From assembly GCA_038146925.1 (NCBI GenBank), contig JAYQSP010000011.1:62001-126000 (forward strand): a stretch of DNA of 64,000 nt. The letters are read 5' to 3'. Positions 1 through 10,952 of the stretch are shown here, in pieces. This stretch comes from UBA830 sp038146925 (lineage in GTDB: Bacteria; Pseudomonadota; Alphaproteobacteria; MPNO01; UBA830). Positions within the stretch are counted from its first letter, which is position 1, and every line of letters starts with the position of its first letter. The position numbers and the translations under genes are program-made. A model generated the notes under the pieces. The model did not search any database, was not told the origin of the DNA, and was given only the letters and a program-made list of their open reading frames with translations.

Positions 1-27
1 GAATAAATAGAAAAATTTTTATTTTAT

Positions 28-342
28 TTAGTATTCTAGTTTCCATAAATTTGTATCCCATTGAATAAAAGTTCCGGAAACTGAATCGTTTATATGATCA
101 TTGATATGAAGTTTCCAGTCGCCTTCAATGCTTTCTCCATAAAATGCATTAACACCTATATCAAACAAAGTTGATGATGGATTATCTCCAATATTAGTAT
201 ATGGTTGAAGAATATTTACCATTGTTCCATCAGGAGATTCTAATCTTAGACCAACTGATTTTGGTAAAGTGTGTGAAAATTTTACACTTACTCTGACAAA
301 TTCAACAAAATCATTAGATCCGGATGGTTTTGTAACTGACAA
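28..342 (-). other. P/Homo-B (proprotein convertase) domain, C-terminus of the giant protein
   Basis: This 104-residue open segment ends in a true stop. It has the hallmarks of the P domain that follows kexin-like S8 proteases: an SVKFSHT strand, GLRLESPDGT, a DIGVNAFYGE segment and a closing WKLHINDH...GTFIQWDTNLW section. In the family this beta-sandwich stabilises the protease or binds substrate. Its position just after the S8 core supports the call. Confidence 0.75.
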
Positions 343-599
343 ATCATTTCTATTATTTGCTCCCCATCCTATAAATGAATTAGCAATAGAGCTAGGTATA
401 TAACCTGTATCTACAAATGTTCCTCTACTATTTGCACTATAAGTTAATGCTGTAGAAACTGCCTCTGTAGCATCTATTTTTCCAAAACCAAACCAATTAT
501 GAAATTTGTAGCCGGCACTATTAGTTTCCCATTCATACAGGGTTATGCCTGATGATGGTGCTCTATAAGTAAAGTCAGAATCTGTTCCTACCTGATCTG

Positions 600-1510
600 C
601 AGTTAGCTAATATATGTTTAATATCTCTCCAGGTTAAATTAGGATTTGCTTCAAGCATATAGGGCAACTACTCCAGCAACAGTTGGCGCTGCTGATGAAG
701 TGCCATTAAAAGTGGTAGTATAATTACAACTAGAATTTGCTGAAAATCCTGAATGATATTTCAAGATTGATGTTTTTCAACAGAAACAAATAATTTTTTT
801 GCCAACGTTCCGTTAACAAACGTAATCAGGATAAAGGTTATAGACTTTAAATGTTCAAGATTGATTTGTGAGATATAAAAATTACCTTGCATGATTCCAG
901 ATTCTCTACCAAAAACCACTTACCCTAAAGATCTTGACTTTTTGAAGCATCTGGATTAACTATAAAATAAGACAAAGATTCTGTTATCCTCAATTAGGGT
1001 TTTTTTAAATTAGCATAGGCACTCCGTTATGTGGGTCTGTTTTTTGGTAGTACACCAGCCATATTCGCTTCCACACTCATACCATCACCAATTCAATCCA
1101 GTTATTTTCCAGCTCATTCAAATATTTTGCCCTAAGCCATCTCTAAGATTTAACTCCGTTAACGAGGCCATCTTCTTTTGTAGAAGATAAAAATTACTGT
1201 ATTAAATGTTTTTGGATAGTTTCATCTTCATTTTTGAACCATCCCAATCCATAAGCTGAGCCAGGGTAATAAGGGTTATCTGCTCCATTAATTTTCTGGA
1301 CAATTTAATCCAAGGCCCTTAATCTTTTGATATCCAGTTTGATTTTCAAACATTGAAATAATAGCCAATAATTCTTCTGCCTGGAAATCTGCCAAATATT
1401 ATTCCAACCTTTAATGCAATAAGACCTGCAATGCAGTTGTTCCATGATCGCCACTAAAATTTTATTTACTGGAGAGGTATCATTGGATCTGTTATAACGT
1501 ATTTAAAAAA
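600..1510 (-). other. Subtilisin (S8) catalytic core, frameshifted
   Basis: Two of the three S8 motifs can be read. The serine motif NGTSSAAPTVAGVVAL is encoded around 706-661 and is followed by LEANPNLTWRDI, typical of the helix after the serine. The histidine motif reads GDHGTT and then, after a frame change, AGLIALKGWNN around 1,451-1,400. The aspartate motif should lie near 1,550, but I cannot read it with confidence through the frame changes. Confidence 0.65.
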
Positions 1511-1899
1511 TCATTATGAATTTATTTGAAAAATATATTATCAACTAAAATCAACAGTTGCTATTTCCATTAGCATTTTCAAACACACTTGATTCAATTG
1601 TAACTTAATATTAGTAGTCTTTATCAAAATTATATCATCTTGTATTTAAATCAGTTAAAGTTCCTGCATTTACTGAATACTCTTCTGTTTGGCCATTTCT
1701 AACATGCCATTGATATTGATAAGAGGATCTGTTTTTAAATTATAAGCTTTGACATTAGTCTGTTGAATCAACAGTTCCATCGTTTAGATTAAATGACAAA
1801 GCTCAGATTCAACATAAAGCTTGCGTACTAGCATCCGTTTGAGAGATTACTGTTGTTAAATCACTAAGAGTTTATTATTGAGAGGCTCGTAACTACATT

Positions 1900-4800
1900 A
1901 GCTGAATATTCAGATATGGAGGTTATCACCATCTTCCTCCCAACAGTATCTAAGGTCACCCGATGTTTGTGCATCATTGTGGTTTATAGTAGCAATCGTT
2001 TGCTGTAGCAACTGGAGCATCATTAACATCTAAGTCACACTAATAGTTACGTCTTGAGTTGTTGAATTAGCTCCATCGCTTGCTGCAACTGTTGCTGAAT
2101 AAGAAGTTCTTGGTTTCATAGTTTGGAGCTGATCCAAAAGTTAAAACTCCTGAGTAGATGTAATTGCCAATTTAGTACCTGAAATAGTAAAAGTTACATC
2201 ATCACCCTCTGCATCCGTAGCTGTCACTGTTCCGATGGCTGTTTGGTTCTCTGCTGAGCTAAAGGTAGCTGATGAAGTAAATGCAGATCATTTACGTTGG
2301 TTACATTTATAGTAATGTTTTGGGTTGCTGTATTTATTCCATCACTGGCAGTTACTGTAGCTATTGTAATAGCTTTTAGTTTCATAGTTTGGGGCTGATT
2401 AAAAGGTCAAAACTCCTGCAGATGTTATTTCTGATTCAGTACCTGTACCAGAGATGGAATAAGTAACATCATCGCCATCTGCATCAGTTGCTGTTACAGT
2501 TCCAATAGAAGTTTGGTTTTCAGCAGCACTAAAGGTAGCATCTAGAAGTAAATTCAGGCGAGCATTATCAATCAGATTGATACCGTTACAGTAATACCTT
2601 GAATGGATAGAGCAATAATAATATAGACCCTCTGGTGTGTTATCTGTAACTTTTATAATAGTAGTTCCTGATGAACCAGTATTAACTCCAGTTGTATACT
2701 CAGTCCCTCCTCCATGAGTGCCATCGGCAGTAGTAGAGAATCTAAATGGATGGGCTGTAGGATGAACGAATGTATAAGTAACTCCTTTAACTAAATCTAA
2801 ATTTGGTCTTTGAGTTCCATTAATAACATATACATTTCCAGAGCCATTATTGTTCGCTTCAACACTTACTTGAATGGTCTGTTCGCGAACATCATTGATG
2901 TTAATTGTTATTTCTTGAGTTGATGAGTTTGTTCCATCGGTTGCAGTAACTGTAATTGAATAAGCTAGATTTACTTTCATAATTTGGTGCTGATAGCGAA
3001 TACCATAACCCTGTTGATGTTTCATTGATAATAACTTCACTACCGCTTACAGAATAAGTTAGAGCATCACCTTTAGCATTTTAGCACTAACTGTTCCAAT
3101 TCCAGTTTCATTTCATCAACACTAAACGTTGAGCATGCTTATAAATATAGGATTGGCATTAGCAACAGGAACTAGATTATTAGAGTTTGGAAGATATTCA
3201 ACTCTATTAAATGCTCTGTCATGAATTTCATATTTAATAATCTCTGCAGCCTCAGCATCAGCGTTTGAAGACATATCATGCCTTGTTACTACATTAAATG
3301 TACCATCTTCGTTATCAATTAAATCTGATGAGTCAACGATATCACCCACATAACCAACTGAAGTATCACTTGCATGAACATTAATATAGTATCTACATTT
3401 CATTAATTTCTTCAGTGTTGAATTGGTGCCATCACTACCTCTATGATAGAGTCTAGCTATCTTAGAATCCTCTTCTTTAATTAATGCGTGAACTGATAAA
3501 ACATTATCATTAACAGTTAGTGTATGAGCTAATAATTCTGGTGCTGTAACCTCTTGACTAGAATTTGTAACTTCAAAGCTCGTCTCAAAATTGCTGTGAT
3601 ATTATTGCATTAATTGCATTTTTATCTAATGTGTCATATAAACCAAGCTCAACTATTCTATAAATTCCAGATCTAAGTTTATTATTAAAAGATATGCCGA
3701 CAGCACTTTCTAATACTAGTCTGAATTTGCACTATCACAAAGTAAGTATAGTTTTGAACATCTTCATAAAAAGATTTAGTATCAGAATTCTCTAATCTTA
3801 AAACAACTTTTGATATAGCCGTCTCATCAGTAACCCTAAATTGTATTGAAGTAGAACTATATTTAAAATCAGTATCGCTATTTGTACCAGTTCCCCTTAT
3901 TTTTAGATCAACAAGCTCAGGTGGGCCTTCATCTGCATCAGTGACACTTATTGTTATCTCTTGAGATGAAGTGAAAGCGCCATCACTTACAGTAATAGTA
4001 GCTGAGTGGCTAGTTGCAGTTTCATAATCAGGTGCTGAGGATTAAAGTAAATAACTCCAGATGAGTTATCAATACTTATATCTGATTCAGAAGTAATACT
4101 AAAAGCAATTCCATCGCCGTCAGCATCAGTTGCGGTTGCTTGACCAACTGCAGTTGTATTTTCTTCTAATGAATATTCATTAGAAGATGTAATAACAGGG
4201 CTATTATCGTTTACATTCGTTACATTAACAGTAATATCTTGAGTGGTTGAGTTAGTGCCATCGCTTGGCTGTAACTGTTGCTGTGTAAGAAGACTTAGTT
4301 TCATAATCTGGAGCTGAGGCAAGCGTTAGAACACCAGCTGATGTTATTTCAAGTTCATACCAGATATGATGAAATGTTACTGCATCACCATCAGCATCAG
4401 TTGCTGTTACGGTTCCAATAGCTGTTTGGTTTTCAGCAGCACTAAAGGCAGCTTCTGAAGTAAAGCTTGGGCTATTATCATTAACATTAGTTACATTAAC
4501 GGTGATATCTTGAGTGGTTGAGTTAGTGCCATCGCTTGCTGTAACTGTTGCTGAATAAGAAGACTTAGTTTCATAGTCAGGTGCTGATACAAAGGTCAAA
4601 ACTCCTGCTGATGTTATTTCAAGTTCAGTACCTGAAACAGTGAAAGTAACATCATCGCCATCAGCATCAGTTGCTGTTACGGTTCCAATAGCTGTTTGGT
4701 TTTCGTCTGCAGTAAATGAGTTATTTGAAGTTATAACAGGATTGTTATCGTTTAGGTTATTTACGTTAACTGTAATATCTTGGGTTGCTGTATTTATTCC

Positions 4801-6130
4801 ATCACTGGCTGTTACTGTAGCTGTGTAAGTAGACTTTAGTTTCATAGTCAGGAGCTGATACAAAGGTAAGAACACCAGCTGATGTTATTGCTAATTCAGT
4901 ACCTGAAACAGTGAAAGTAACATCATCACCTTCTGCATCAGTAGCTGTTACTGTTCCAATAGCTGTTTGGTTTTCTGCTGCACTAAAAGTAGCATCAGAG
5001 GTAAACTCGGGTGCTATGTCATTTACATTCGTTACATTAACGGTAATGTCTTGGGTTGTTGTATTTAGTCCATCGCTTGCTGTGACTGTTGCTGAATAAG
5101 AAGACTTTGTTTCATAGTCAGGGGCTGATACAAAGGTCAAAACTCCTGCAGATGTTATTTCTAATTCTGATCCAGAGACAGTAAAGGTAACATCATCTCC
5201 TTCTGCATCACTAGCTGTTACTGTTCCGATGGCTGTTTGGTTTTCTGCTGCACTAAAAGTAGCATCAGAGGTAAACTCGGGTGCTATGTCATTTACATTC
5301 GTTACATTAACGGTAATGTCTTGGGTTGTTGTATTTAGTCCATCGCTTGCTGTGACTGTTGCTGAATAAGAAGACTTTGTTTCATAGTCAGGTGCTGATA
5401 CAAAGGTCAAAACTCCTGCTGATGTTATTTCAAGTTCAGTACCTGAAACAGTGAAAGTAACATCATCGCCATCTGCATCACTAGCTGTTACTGTTCCGAT
5501 GGCTGTTTGGTTTTCAGCAGCACTAAAAGTAGCATCAGAGGTAAACTCGGGTGCTATGTCATTTACGTTGGTTACATTAACTGTAATGTCTTGGGTTGCA
5601 GAATTATCTTCTGTATCTACAACAGTTACTGTGGCAGTATAAGTAGCTTTAGTTTCATAGTCAGGGGCTGATATAAAAGTTAGGGCTCCAGCTGAGGTTA
5701 TTTCTAGTTCAGTACCTGAAATACTAAAACTAAAACTATCTCCTTCTGGATCAGTTGCTGTTACGGTTCCAATAGCTGTTTGGTTTTCTGCAGCACTAAA
5801 AGTAGCATCAGAGGTAAAGACTGGTGCTGCATCATTAATGTCTATAATAGCAATAGTTACATCTTTGGTTACTGTCTCAGTGCCGTCAGTTAAAGATAGA
5901 GTAATTACATATGAGTTCTTAGTTTCATAATCTGGAGCTTCTTTGAAGGTTAGAACATTGTCATCAGATAAATTAAAGCTATCGGCATCGGTGCCACCAA
6001 GAGTTAATGTTAATTCATCTTCATCTACATCTGAGACTGAAACAGTTGTTACTGCTGTTTGGTTCTCTTCTACTTGAATAGTAGATGCTATATCAATAGA
6101 GGGTGCATCGTTAACGGCTTCAATGGTTAC
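1900..6130 (-). repeat. Tandem cadherin-type repeats, period about 270 bp
   Basis: The same block of about 90 codons recurs. Equivalent points lie near 4,500, 4,770, 5,040, 5,310 and 5,580, a spacing of 270 bases. Each unit carries DITVNVTNVND, an AENQTAIGTVTATDADGD section, a VSGTELEITSAGVL strand and APDYETK. The copies between about 4,200 and 5,850 are nearly identical; the outer copies are diverged. Cadherin-like units of this kind bind Ca2+ through the acidic loops and make rod-like surface proteins. Confidence 0.8.
2560..2880 (-). other. Cupredoxin-like insert within the cadherin array
   Basis: Between repeats the minus strand encodes a different domain. It contains GVTYTFVHPTAHPFRFST, then DGTHGGGTEYTTGV and LYYYCSIHS. 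A His-Pro-x-Arg-Phe-Ser section followed by a Tyr-Tyr-Cys-x-x-His section is typical of plastocyanin-like domains in secreted proteins of marine bacteria. Whether it binds copper cannot be judged, because the segment after the Cys/His is frameshifted. Confidence 0.5.
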
Positions 6131-6399
6131 TGTGACATCAGCACTTGAAGTCTTATCGCCTTGAGTGATGGTGTATGAAAAGGAATCACTACCATTATAG
6201 TCAGTATCTGGAGAATAAGTTATTAGGTTATTAGATATTGATGTTGATCCGTTAGTGCCATTGGTTGCTGATAATGAGAATGGTGATGAAGTAACATAGG
6301 AGTCGTTTAACAGTACGTTGATTTCTACTTCAGTATCCTCAGATGTAGATACATTATCAGGTATAGCGCTGATATCGGGTGCTATTTCTCCAGAATCTA

Positions 6400-7310
6400 C
6401 ATTCTGATCTTCAGCTATATAAGTTAATAGGTCTTCAGTATAACTAGTTACTGTCTCAGCAGTTGCAGTGCCGTTAGCTATAGCTTGGATATCGGTTTGT
6501 AGGGTTGAAACCGCAAAACGTATAACTGAAGTAGTTAAATCATCAGAGGATTTAATTTCAATAACTGGAATATTCCAGAAAGAGCTTTAGTGGTATTTGC
6601 TTTAGCTGTCTCATCAATGGTTACTGATTTTGTTTCTATTACATTTTCTAATGCTTTAGTTACAAAAGCTTGAGTCTCAATATCTACTTTGGTTTCTGTT
6701 TCAGTGTATTCTTTTTCTATCTCTTCAGTGATTGACTTAAAGTAGTCCTGAGTTGTTTCGGTTGTGGTATTTAAATTATTGGTTATGTTCTGCAGGGCAA
6801 AAGCAAGAACTGTTAACTGGTTACCCTTCTCATACAAATAATCATTAATACCACCATCGCCTTTGTTAGCAACGGATCAAAAGTAAAAACATCAATGGAT
6901 GCATCTATACCCAATGCTGCATTAACCAGTGAAGCATCTTCCATAAAAGCAGCAACTGAAGTTACAGGGGTAACCGCTTTAAACTCTGAATGGCCAGTTA
7001 GTTTATGAGTAATTAAAAGATTATCTAAAAGGGTTTGCGAATCTAAATCGGTTCCACCGATGGATACTAAATTACCGTTAGCATAACGAATGGTAAATTT
7101 ACCTTCGTTATCTGAAGTAGTTGAATTTTCATTTGAATCACAAGTCCAACTCTCATCTTCATCAATACAAACTTCAGCCACCGCCTGAAATATAACCATC
7201 TACAGCTACACCATCAGTTTCTCTATAGCCCCCTCAACAGTAACAGATGCTGGAGATTTCTAGTGCCACCTGCACCAGTACACAAGTAAAAAATTCTTTT
7301 TATCTTTAAA
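6400..7310 (-). other. N-terminal part of the giant protein: lipobox-like start, carboxypeptidase-regulatory-like and helical sections
   Basis: Reading from 7,310 downwards, a hydrophobic stretch with a Cys and Gly-rich residues (FLL...CTGAGGT across a frame change) resembles a lipoprotein signal. It is followed by DGYISGG...EVCIDEDESWTCDSNENS and DNEGKFTI, a pattern seen in small N-terminal beta domains of large exported proteins. About 180 residues of Glu/Thr-rich helix follow, including EEIEKEYTETETKVDIE, which may be coiled coil. No start codon with a ribosome site is visible before the composition break. Confidence 0.45.
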
Positions 7311-7320
7311 AGAAATATTT

Positions 7321-7482
7321 GCGACCTACGAATGCTCGACCGACGCCGACATCGCGGCGTTCGCCGATATCGTCAACCGGGCCGGGTATTCGTCCCCTGT
7401 ACGCACGCCGCGCGGGCGCGATATACTGGCGGCCTGCGGGCAGCTGAAAACCGCCAGCGAGCGGGAACGGAAAATCGCCTGA
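7321..7482 (+). CDS. rlmN: 23S rRNA (adenine(2503)-C2)-methyltransferase RlmN, C-terminal fragment
   Basis: Only the last 53 codons are present, starting mid-protein with TYECS. The tail carries [20 protein letters not shown] followed by CGQL, the characteristic C-terminus of the radical-SAM enzyme RlmN, which methylates A2503 of 23S rRNA. The radical-SAM CxxxCxxC core would lie upstream but is replaced by AT-rich foreign sequence at about 7,320. RlmN close to argG is a common alphaproteobacterial order, so the fragment belongs with what follows. Confidence 0.85.
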   Translation, partial: ATYECSTDADIAAFADIVNRAGYSSPVRTPRGRDILAACGQLKTASERERKIA

Positions 7483-7506
7483 ACGAAAACAGACGGGTGA
7501 ACGGCG

Positions 7507-7977
7507 ATGGACTGGAAAGACGTGACGCCGGAAGAAGCGGCGGAAAACAGATACTACGGCGTCGGCGGCTGGCTGCTGGTGTTTTACGTGCTTGGCGTGC
7601 TGGGATTTCTCGCGTCGTTTGCGGGCCTGCTGTCGTTGGAAATGCTGAAGCGGACATTTGGCGATAACTATATGATTCTCGCCGGCCTCGGCGTCGTTCA
7701 GGGGATCCTGTATCTGCCGTTTCTGATCCTGGCGCCGCAGAAACACCCTTTGATGCCCAGGGCCGCCATTTCCGCGCTCTGGCTCAGTGTCGTGGTGACG
7801 GCGATCGCGGGCATGGTCGCCGATCCTAGCCAGATGATGGGTCAGTTGATCTTCAGCGTCGTCATGGTGGCCCTGTTTGCCTGGTATCTCCGCAAGTCGA
7901 AGCGGGTAAACGTGACGTATCTCCACCGGGTGCCGGTGGAAGAGCACGCGGATACGGCCGAAAGGCCGACCGATTAG
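7507..7977 (+). CDS. DUF2569 family membrane protein
   Basis: This 156-residue protein starts with an acidic cytoplasmic stretch followed by YYGVGGWLLVFYV, the GVGGWL signature of DUF2569 proteins. About four hydrophobic segments follow, ending in a charged tail. It begins 24 bases after the rlmN stop and is probably cotranscribed with it. The family has no established function; the N-terminus resembles small-molecule-associated membrane proteins only in topology. Confidence 0.65.
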   Translation: MDWKDVTPEEAAENRYYGVGGWLLVFYVLGVLGFLASFAGLLSLEMLKRTFGDNYMILAGLGVVQGILYLPFLILAPQKHPLMPRAAISALWLSVVVTAIAGMVADPSQMMGQLIFSVVMVALFAWYLRKSKRVNVTYLHRVPVEEHADTAERPTD

Positions 7978-7980
7978 TGC

Positions 7981-8053
7981 GTCATTCCCGCGAAGGCGGG
8001 AATCTCTATCAGGACAGAACGGGCAAAAAGATCCCCGCCTGCGCGGGGATGAC
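7981..8053. repeat. Paired GC-rich inverted repeat (intergenic hairpin element)
   Basis: Two small hairpins, GTCATTCCCGCGAAGGCGGG and ATCCCCGCCTGCGCGGGGAT, lie in tail-to-tail arrangement between the DUF2569 gene and argG. The same core returns at 40,921, 59,656 and 62,607. Such elements are usually non-coding repeats that fold in RNA and may act as transcription terminators or mRNA stabilisers. Confidence 0.7.
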
Positions 8054-8146
8054 GGTTCAAAGGCGCCTTTAGTATGAACGTCCCCACCTTGCCGCGCCCG
8101 GCGGAATGCCTATACTCCGCGCGCGCTAGAAATTAGGGAATATTCC

Positions 8147-9367
8147 ATGGCCGGACCAAGACCCGGAGAGGTCAATAAAATCGTGCTCGCCTATTCGGGC
8201 GGGCTGGATACATCCGTCATCCTGAAATGGCTGCAGCAGACTTATGACTGCGAGGTCGTCACCTTCACCGCCGATCTGGGGCAGGGCGAAGAGGTCGAAC
8301 CGGCGCGGGCCAAGGCCGAAGCCGCGGGCGTGAAGGAAATCTATATCGATGATTTGCGCGAGGAATTCGTCCGCGATTTCGTGTTTCCGATGTTCCGGGC
8401 CAACGCGCTGTACGAAGGCATCTATCTGCTCGGCACCTCGATCGCCCGGCCGCTGATCTCCAAGCGCCAGATCGAAATCGCCCGTGAAACCGGCGCCGAC
8501 GCCGTCAGCCACGGCGCTACCGGCAAGGGCAACGATCAGGTCCGGTTCGAACTTGGCTATTACGCGCTGGAACCCGATATCAAGGTCATCGCGCCGTGGC
8601 GCGAATGGGATCTCGATTCCCGCACCAAGCTGATGGAATTCGCGCGAAACAACCAGATCCCGATCTCGCGCGACAAGATCGACGAGCCGCCCTATTCGAC
8701 CGACGCCAATCTTCTGCATATTTCATACGAAGGAAAGGCGCTGGAAGATCCGTGGGTCGAGGCCGACGATGCGATGTACACGCGCTCCGTCTCCCCGGAA
8801 AACGCGCCCGACACACCGACCTATATCGAGATCGAGTTCGAGGCGGGCGACGCGGTGGCGATCGACGGCGAAAAGATGTCGCCGGCGACCCTGCTGACCA
8901 AGCTGAACGAGCTCGGCGGCGCCAACGGGATCGGCCGGATCGATATCGTCGAAAACCGCTATGTCGGCATGAAGTCGCGCGGCGTCTACGAAACGCCCGG
9001 CGGCACGATCCTGGCCGCGGCCCATCGCGGGATCGAATCCCTCACGCTGGATCGCGGCGCCGCGCATCTGAAGGACGAGCTGATGCCGCGCTACGCGGAG
9101 CTGGTCTATAACGGGTTCTGGTTCTCGCCCGAGCGCGAAATGATCCAGGCGGCGGTCGACGAAAGCCAGAAGCACGTATCGGGCACCGTGCGGCTGAAAC
9201 TGTTCAAGGGATCGGTCACCGTGGTGGGCCGCAAATCTCCGGTCAGCCTCTATTCCGAACAGCACGTCACATTCGAGGCCGACACCGTCTACGACCAGCG
9301 CGACGCCGAGGGCTTTATCAAGCTGAACGCCCTGCGTCTGCGGCTGATGAACGCCCGCAAGGGATGA
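8147..9367 (+). CDS. argG: Argininosuccinate synthase
   Basis: This enzyme joins citrulline and aspartate with ATP to make argininosuccinate in arginine biosynthesis. The 406-residue length is normal. The ATP-binding AYSGGLDTS lies at residues 15-23, [15 protein letters not shown] binds aspartate and citrulline, and [13 protein letters not shown] follows later. The start is an ATG about ten bases after a weak purine stretch. The gene overlaps the next reading frame by four bases. argB, also of the arginine pathway, lies at 28 kb. Confidence 0.97.
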   Translation: MAGPRPGEVNKIVLAYSGGLDTSVILKWLQQTYDCEVVTFTADLGQGEEVEPARAKAEAAGVKEIYIDDLREEFVRDFVFPMFRANALYEGIYLLGTSIARPLISKRQIEIARETGADAVSHGATGKGNDQVRFELGYYALEPDIKVIAPWREWDLDSRTKLMEFARNNQIPISRDKIDEPPYSTDANLLHISYEGKALEDPWVEADDAMYTRSVSPENAPDTPTYIEIEFEAGDAVAIDGEKMSPATLLTKLNELGGANGIGRIDIVENRYVGMKSRGVYETPGGTILAAAHRGIESLTLDRGAAHLKDELMPRYAELVYNGFWFSPEREMIQAAVDESQKHVSGTVRLKLFKGSVTVVGRKSPVSLYSEQHVTFEADTVYDQRDAEGFIKLNALRLRLMNARKG

Positions 9368-10245
9368 CGACCGGCACCGGGGTCGCCATGCCCCGGTTTC
9401 TGATCGCGGCCTGCTGGGCGTTGCTCGCGGCCGCCAGCTTCGCCGTGATGATGACGAGCGTCCGTTATATGGACGGCAAGTTCGATGCGTTCGAGATCGT
9501 GTTTTTCCGGGCGCTGATCGGTATCTTCCTGATTGTCCCGATCGTCTCGAAATCGGGATTTACGGCGCTCCGAACCGACCGGCTTCCGATGCACGTCGTG
9601 CGGACACTATTCGCGCTGTTCGCCATGGCGACGCTGTATTACGCGCTGGAATTCATTCCGGTCGCTCAGGCGGTCGCGCTGACCTTCCTGATTCCGCTGT
9701 TCACGACGATCGCCGCCGGTACGGTGCTGCGCGAAAAGGTCGGGCTACATCGCTGGGGCGCAACGCTGGTGGGCTTCGGCGGGGCGCTGATCATCATCCG
9801 CCCCGGTGTCGCCGATATCAGCCTGCCGGTCCTGCTGGCGGTGCTGTCGTCGGCGCTCTATGCCGGCGCGTGGTCGAGCGTGAAGATTCTCACCCGGACC
9901 GATTCCGCCGCGGTTACGGTGTTCTGGATGAACCTGCTGATGGTGCCGCTGACGGCGATCCCGCTGATTTTCGTCTGGGTCACGCCGGCCCCGGAGGATA
10001 TCCTGCCTATCGCGATCATGGCGCTGTCCGGCTGGGCGGCGCATTTCTGCCAGGCGCGGGCGTTCGAATCCGCCGATGCCAGCGCGGTCATGCCGTTCGA
10101 TTTCCTGCGTCTGCCGCTGGGCGCGCTGTTCGGCTATTTCCTGTTCGCGGAGCTGGTCGACGGCTGGACCTGGGCCGGCGCAGTGGTGATCTTCCTGGCG
10201 GGCTATTACATCACCCGGCGCGAGGCCCTCCGGAAAGCTTCCTAG
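9364..10245 (+). CDS. DMT-superfamily (EamA) transporter
   Basis: This 293-residue membrane protein has about ten hydrophobic segments in two EamA repeats, with the usual DMT features: [14 protein letters not shown] in the first repeat and [17 protein letters not shown] at the end of it. The family exports metabolites or amino acids, and the substrate cannot be read from sequence. Its ATG overlaps the argG stop (ATGA), so the two are translationally coupled. A role in exporting amino-acid-like compounds is only a guess from that context. Confidence 0.8.
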   Translation: MTTGTGVAMPRFLIAACWALLAAASFAVMMTSVRYMDGKFDAFEIVFFRALIGIFLIVPIVSKSGFTALRTDRLPMHVVRTLFALFAMATLYYALEFIPVAQAVALTFLIPLFTTIAAGTVLREKVGLHRWGATLVGFGGALIIIRPGVADISLPVLLAVLSSALYAGAWSSVKILTRTDSAAVTVFWMNLLMVPLTAIPLIFVWVTPAPEDILPIAIMALSGWAAHFCQARAFESADASAVMPFDFLRLPLGALFGYFLFAELVDGWTWAGAVVIFLAGYYITRREALRKAS

Positions 10246-10937
10246 GCCGGGAACAGATGCATCCCGAACACGGTCTCGTGCACAAACAGAATGACGAGAT
10301 AAAGCACGCTTCCCAGCGCCACCCGCCACCAGCCGACATCGCGCATCACCAGCGTGCGGCGGCCTTCGAGAATGGCGCGAAACGGCGTGCGGGACGTGCC
10401 TGCCCGGAACGATCGCCAGGCATCGTCCGCGTTGGCGTCGCGCCGCATGTCGATATGCACCATGCCCAGAGTCGAGAGCGCCAGCATGCCGCCGAAAAAC
10501 AACACGGCGGCCAGATCCCCCCGCACGAACAGATGCGCCAGCGACCATAGCGCGATGGCCGCCATCATCGGGTGGCGGACGATCGCGTATATGCCTTTGC
10601 CCGGCGCGTTCTCGTAATGCAGGTTGTCCATGCCCACCATCGTGGGGTTGCGGGTGGTGACGCTGCAAACGAAGAACACGGTGGCGAAATACATCAGGAT
10701 CAGGATGACCGGCGGGCCCAGAATGCCGGCATTCCACAGCGGCACGTAGGGCGCGTCCATATAGGCGGTAATCATCCAGTACAACGCGGCAATCATCAGG
10801 ACCGAGTAGACGCCGCGAAACGGCCTTTCGCCCATCATGCCGGTCAACGGGCCGCGCACCGGTGCGCTCGACAGCAGAAAATGACCGCCGGCGAAGGCGA
10901 GGGTCGCGAAGGCGAGGGTGATCAGGGCAGGGTCCAT
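10242..10937 (-). CDS. NnrU family membrane protein
   Basis: This 231-residue protein has six or so membrane segments. The N-terminus AFAGGHFLLSSAPVR and the central IYAIVRHPMMAAIALWSLAH are NnrU hallmarks; the RHPM motif resembles that of isoprenylcysteine methyltransferase-like and NnrU proteins. NnrU was named from nitrite/nitric oxide reductase loci, but many homologues lie elsewhere and the function is not settled. No denitrification genes are near. The gene converges with the EamA gene and overlaps its end by four bases. Confidence 0.75.
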   Translation of the reverse strand: MDPALITLAFATLAFAGGHFLLSSAPVRGPLTGMMGERPFRGVYSVLMIAALYWMITAYMDAPYVPLWNAGILGPPVILILMYFATVFFVCSVTTRNPTMVGMDNLHYENAPGKGIYAIVRHPMMAAIALWSLAHLFVRGDLAAVLFFGGMLALSTLGMVHIDMRRDANADDAWRSFRAGTSRTPFRAILEGRRTLVMRDVGWWRVALGSVLYLVILFVHETVFGMHLFPA

Positions 10938-10952
10938 GCGTAACCCTACAAG

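Larger units (their letters stand above)
28..7310 (-). pseudogene. Giant cadherin-repeat / subtilisin-like protein, broken by many frameshifts
   Basis: Read on the minus strand, successive fragments in different frames form one protein. The order is a lipoprotein-like start near 7,300, a charged helical section (about 6,900-6,400), cadherin-type repeats (about 6,100-1,900), an S8 protease core (about 1,500-600) and a P domain (342-28). Stops and frame changes occur every few hundred bases, so no intact ORF exists. Shifts often sit at homopolymers, as expected from uncorrected long-read errors, although true decay cannot be excluded. The family would be an exported adhesin or protease. The AT-rich composition is unlike everything after 7,320. 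The true start codon is probably lost at the junction. Confidence 0.75.

Noticed and set aside
4200..5850. Evenly spaced repeats that could suggest a CRISPR array
   Set aside because: The period is 270 bases, the units are coding and encode cadherin-type domains, and there are no short spacers or cas genes.
1..7320. Genomic island or prophage inserted in rlmN
   Set aside because: No integrase, attachment repeats or right-hand boundary are visible, and the frameshift density differs sharply from the rest, which fits a mis-join better.
7306..7947. 213-residue minus-strand ORF opposite rlmN/DUF2569
   Set aside because: Low-complexity His/Arg/Pro composition without any domain. It is the antisense shadow of a real gene in GC-rich DNA; the same holds for dozens of similar frames, such as 8,723-9,265, 14,787-15,857 and 60,455-62,158.
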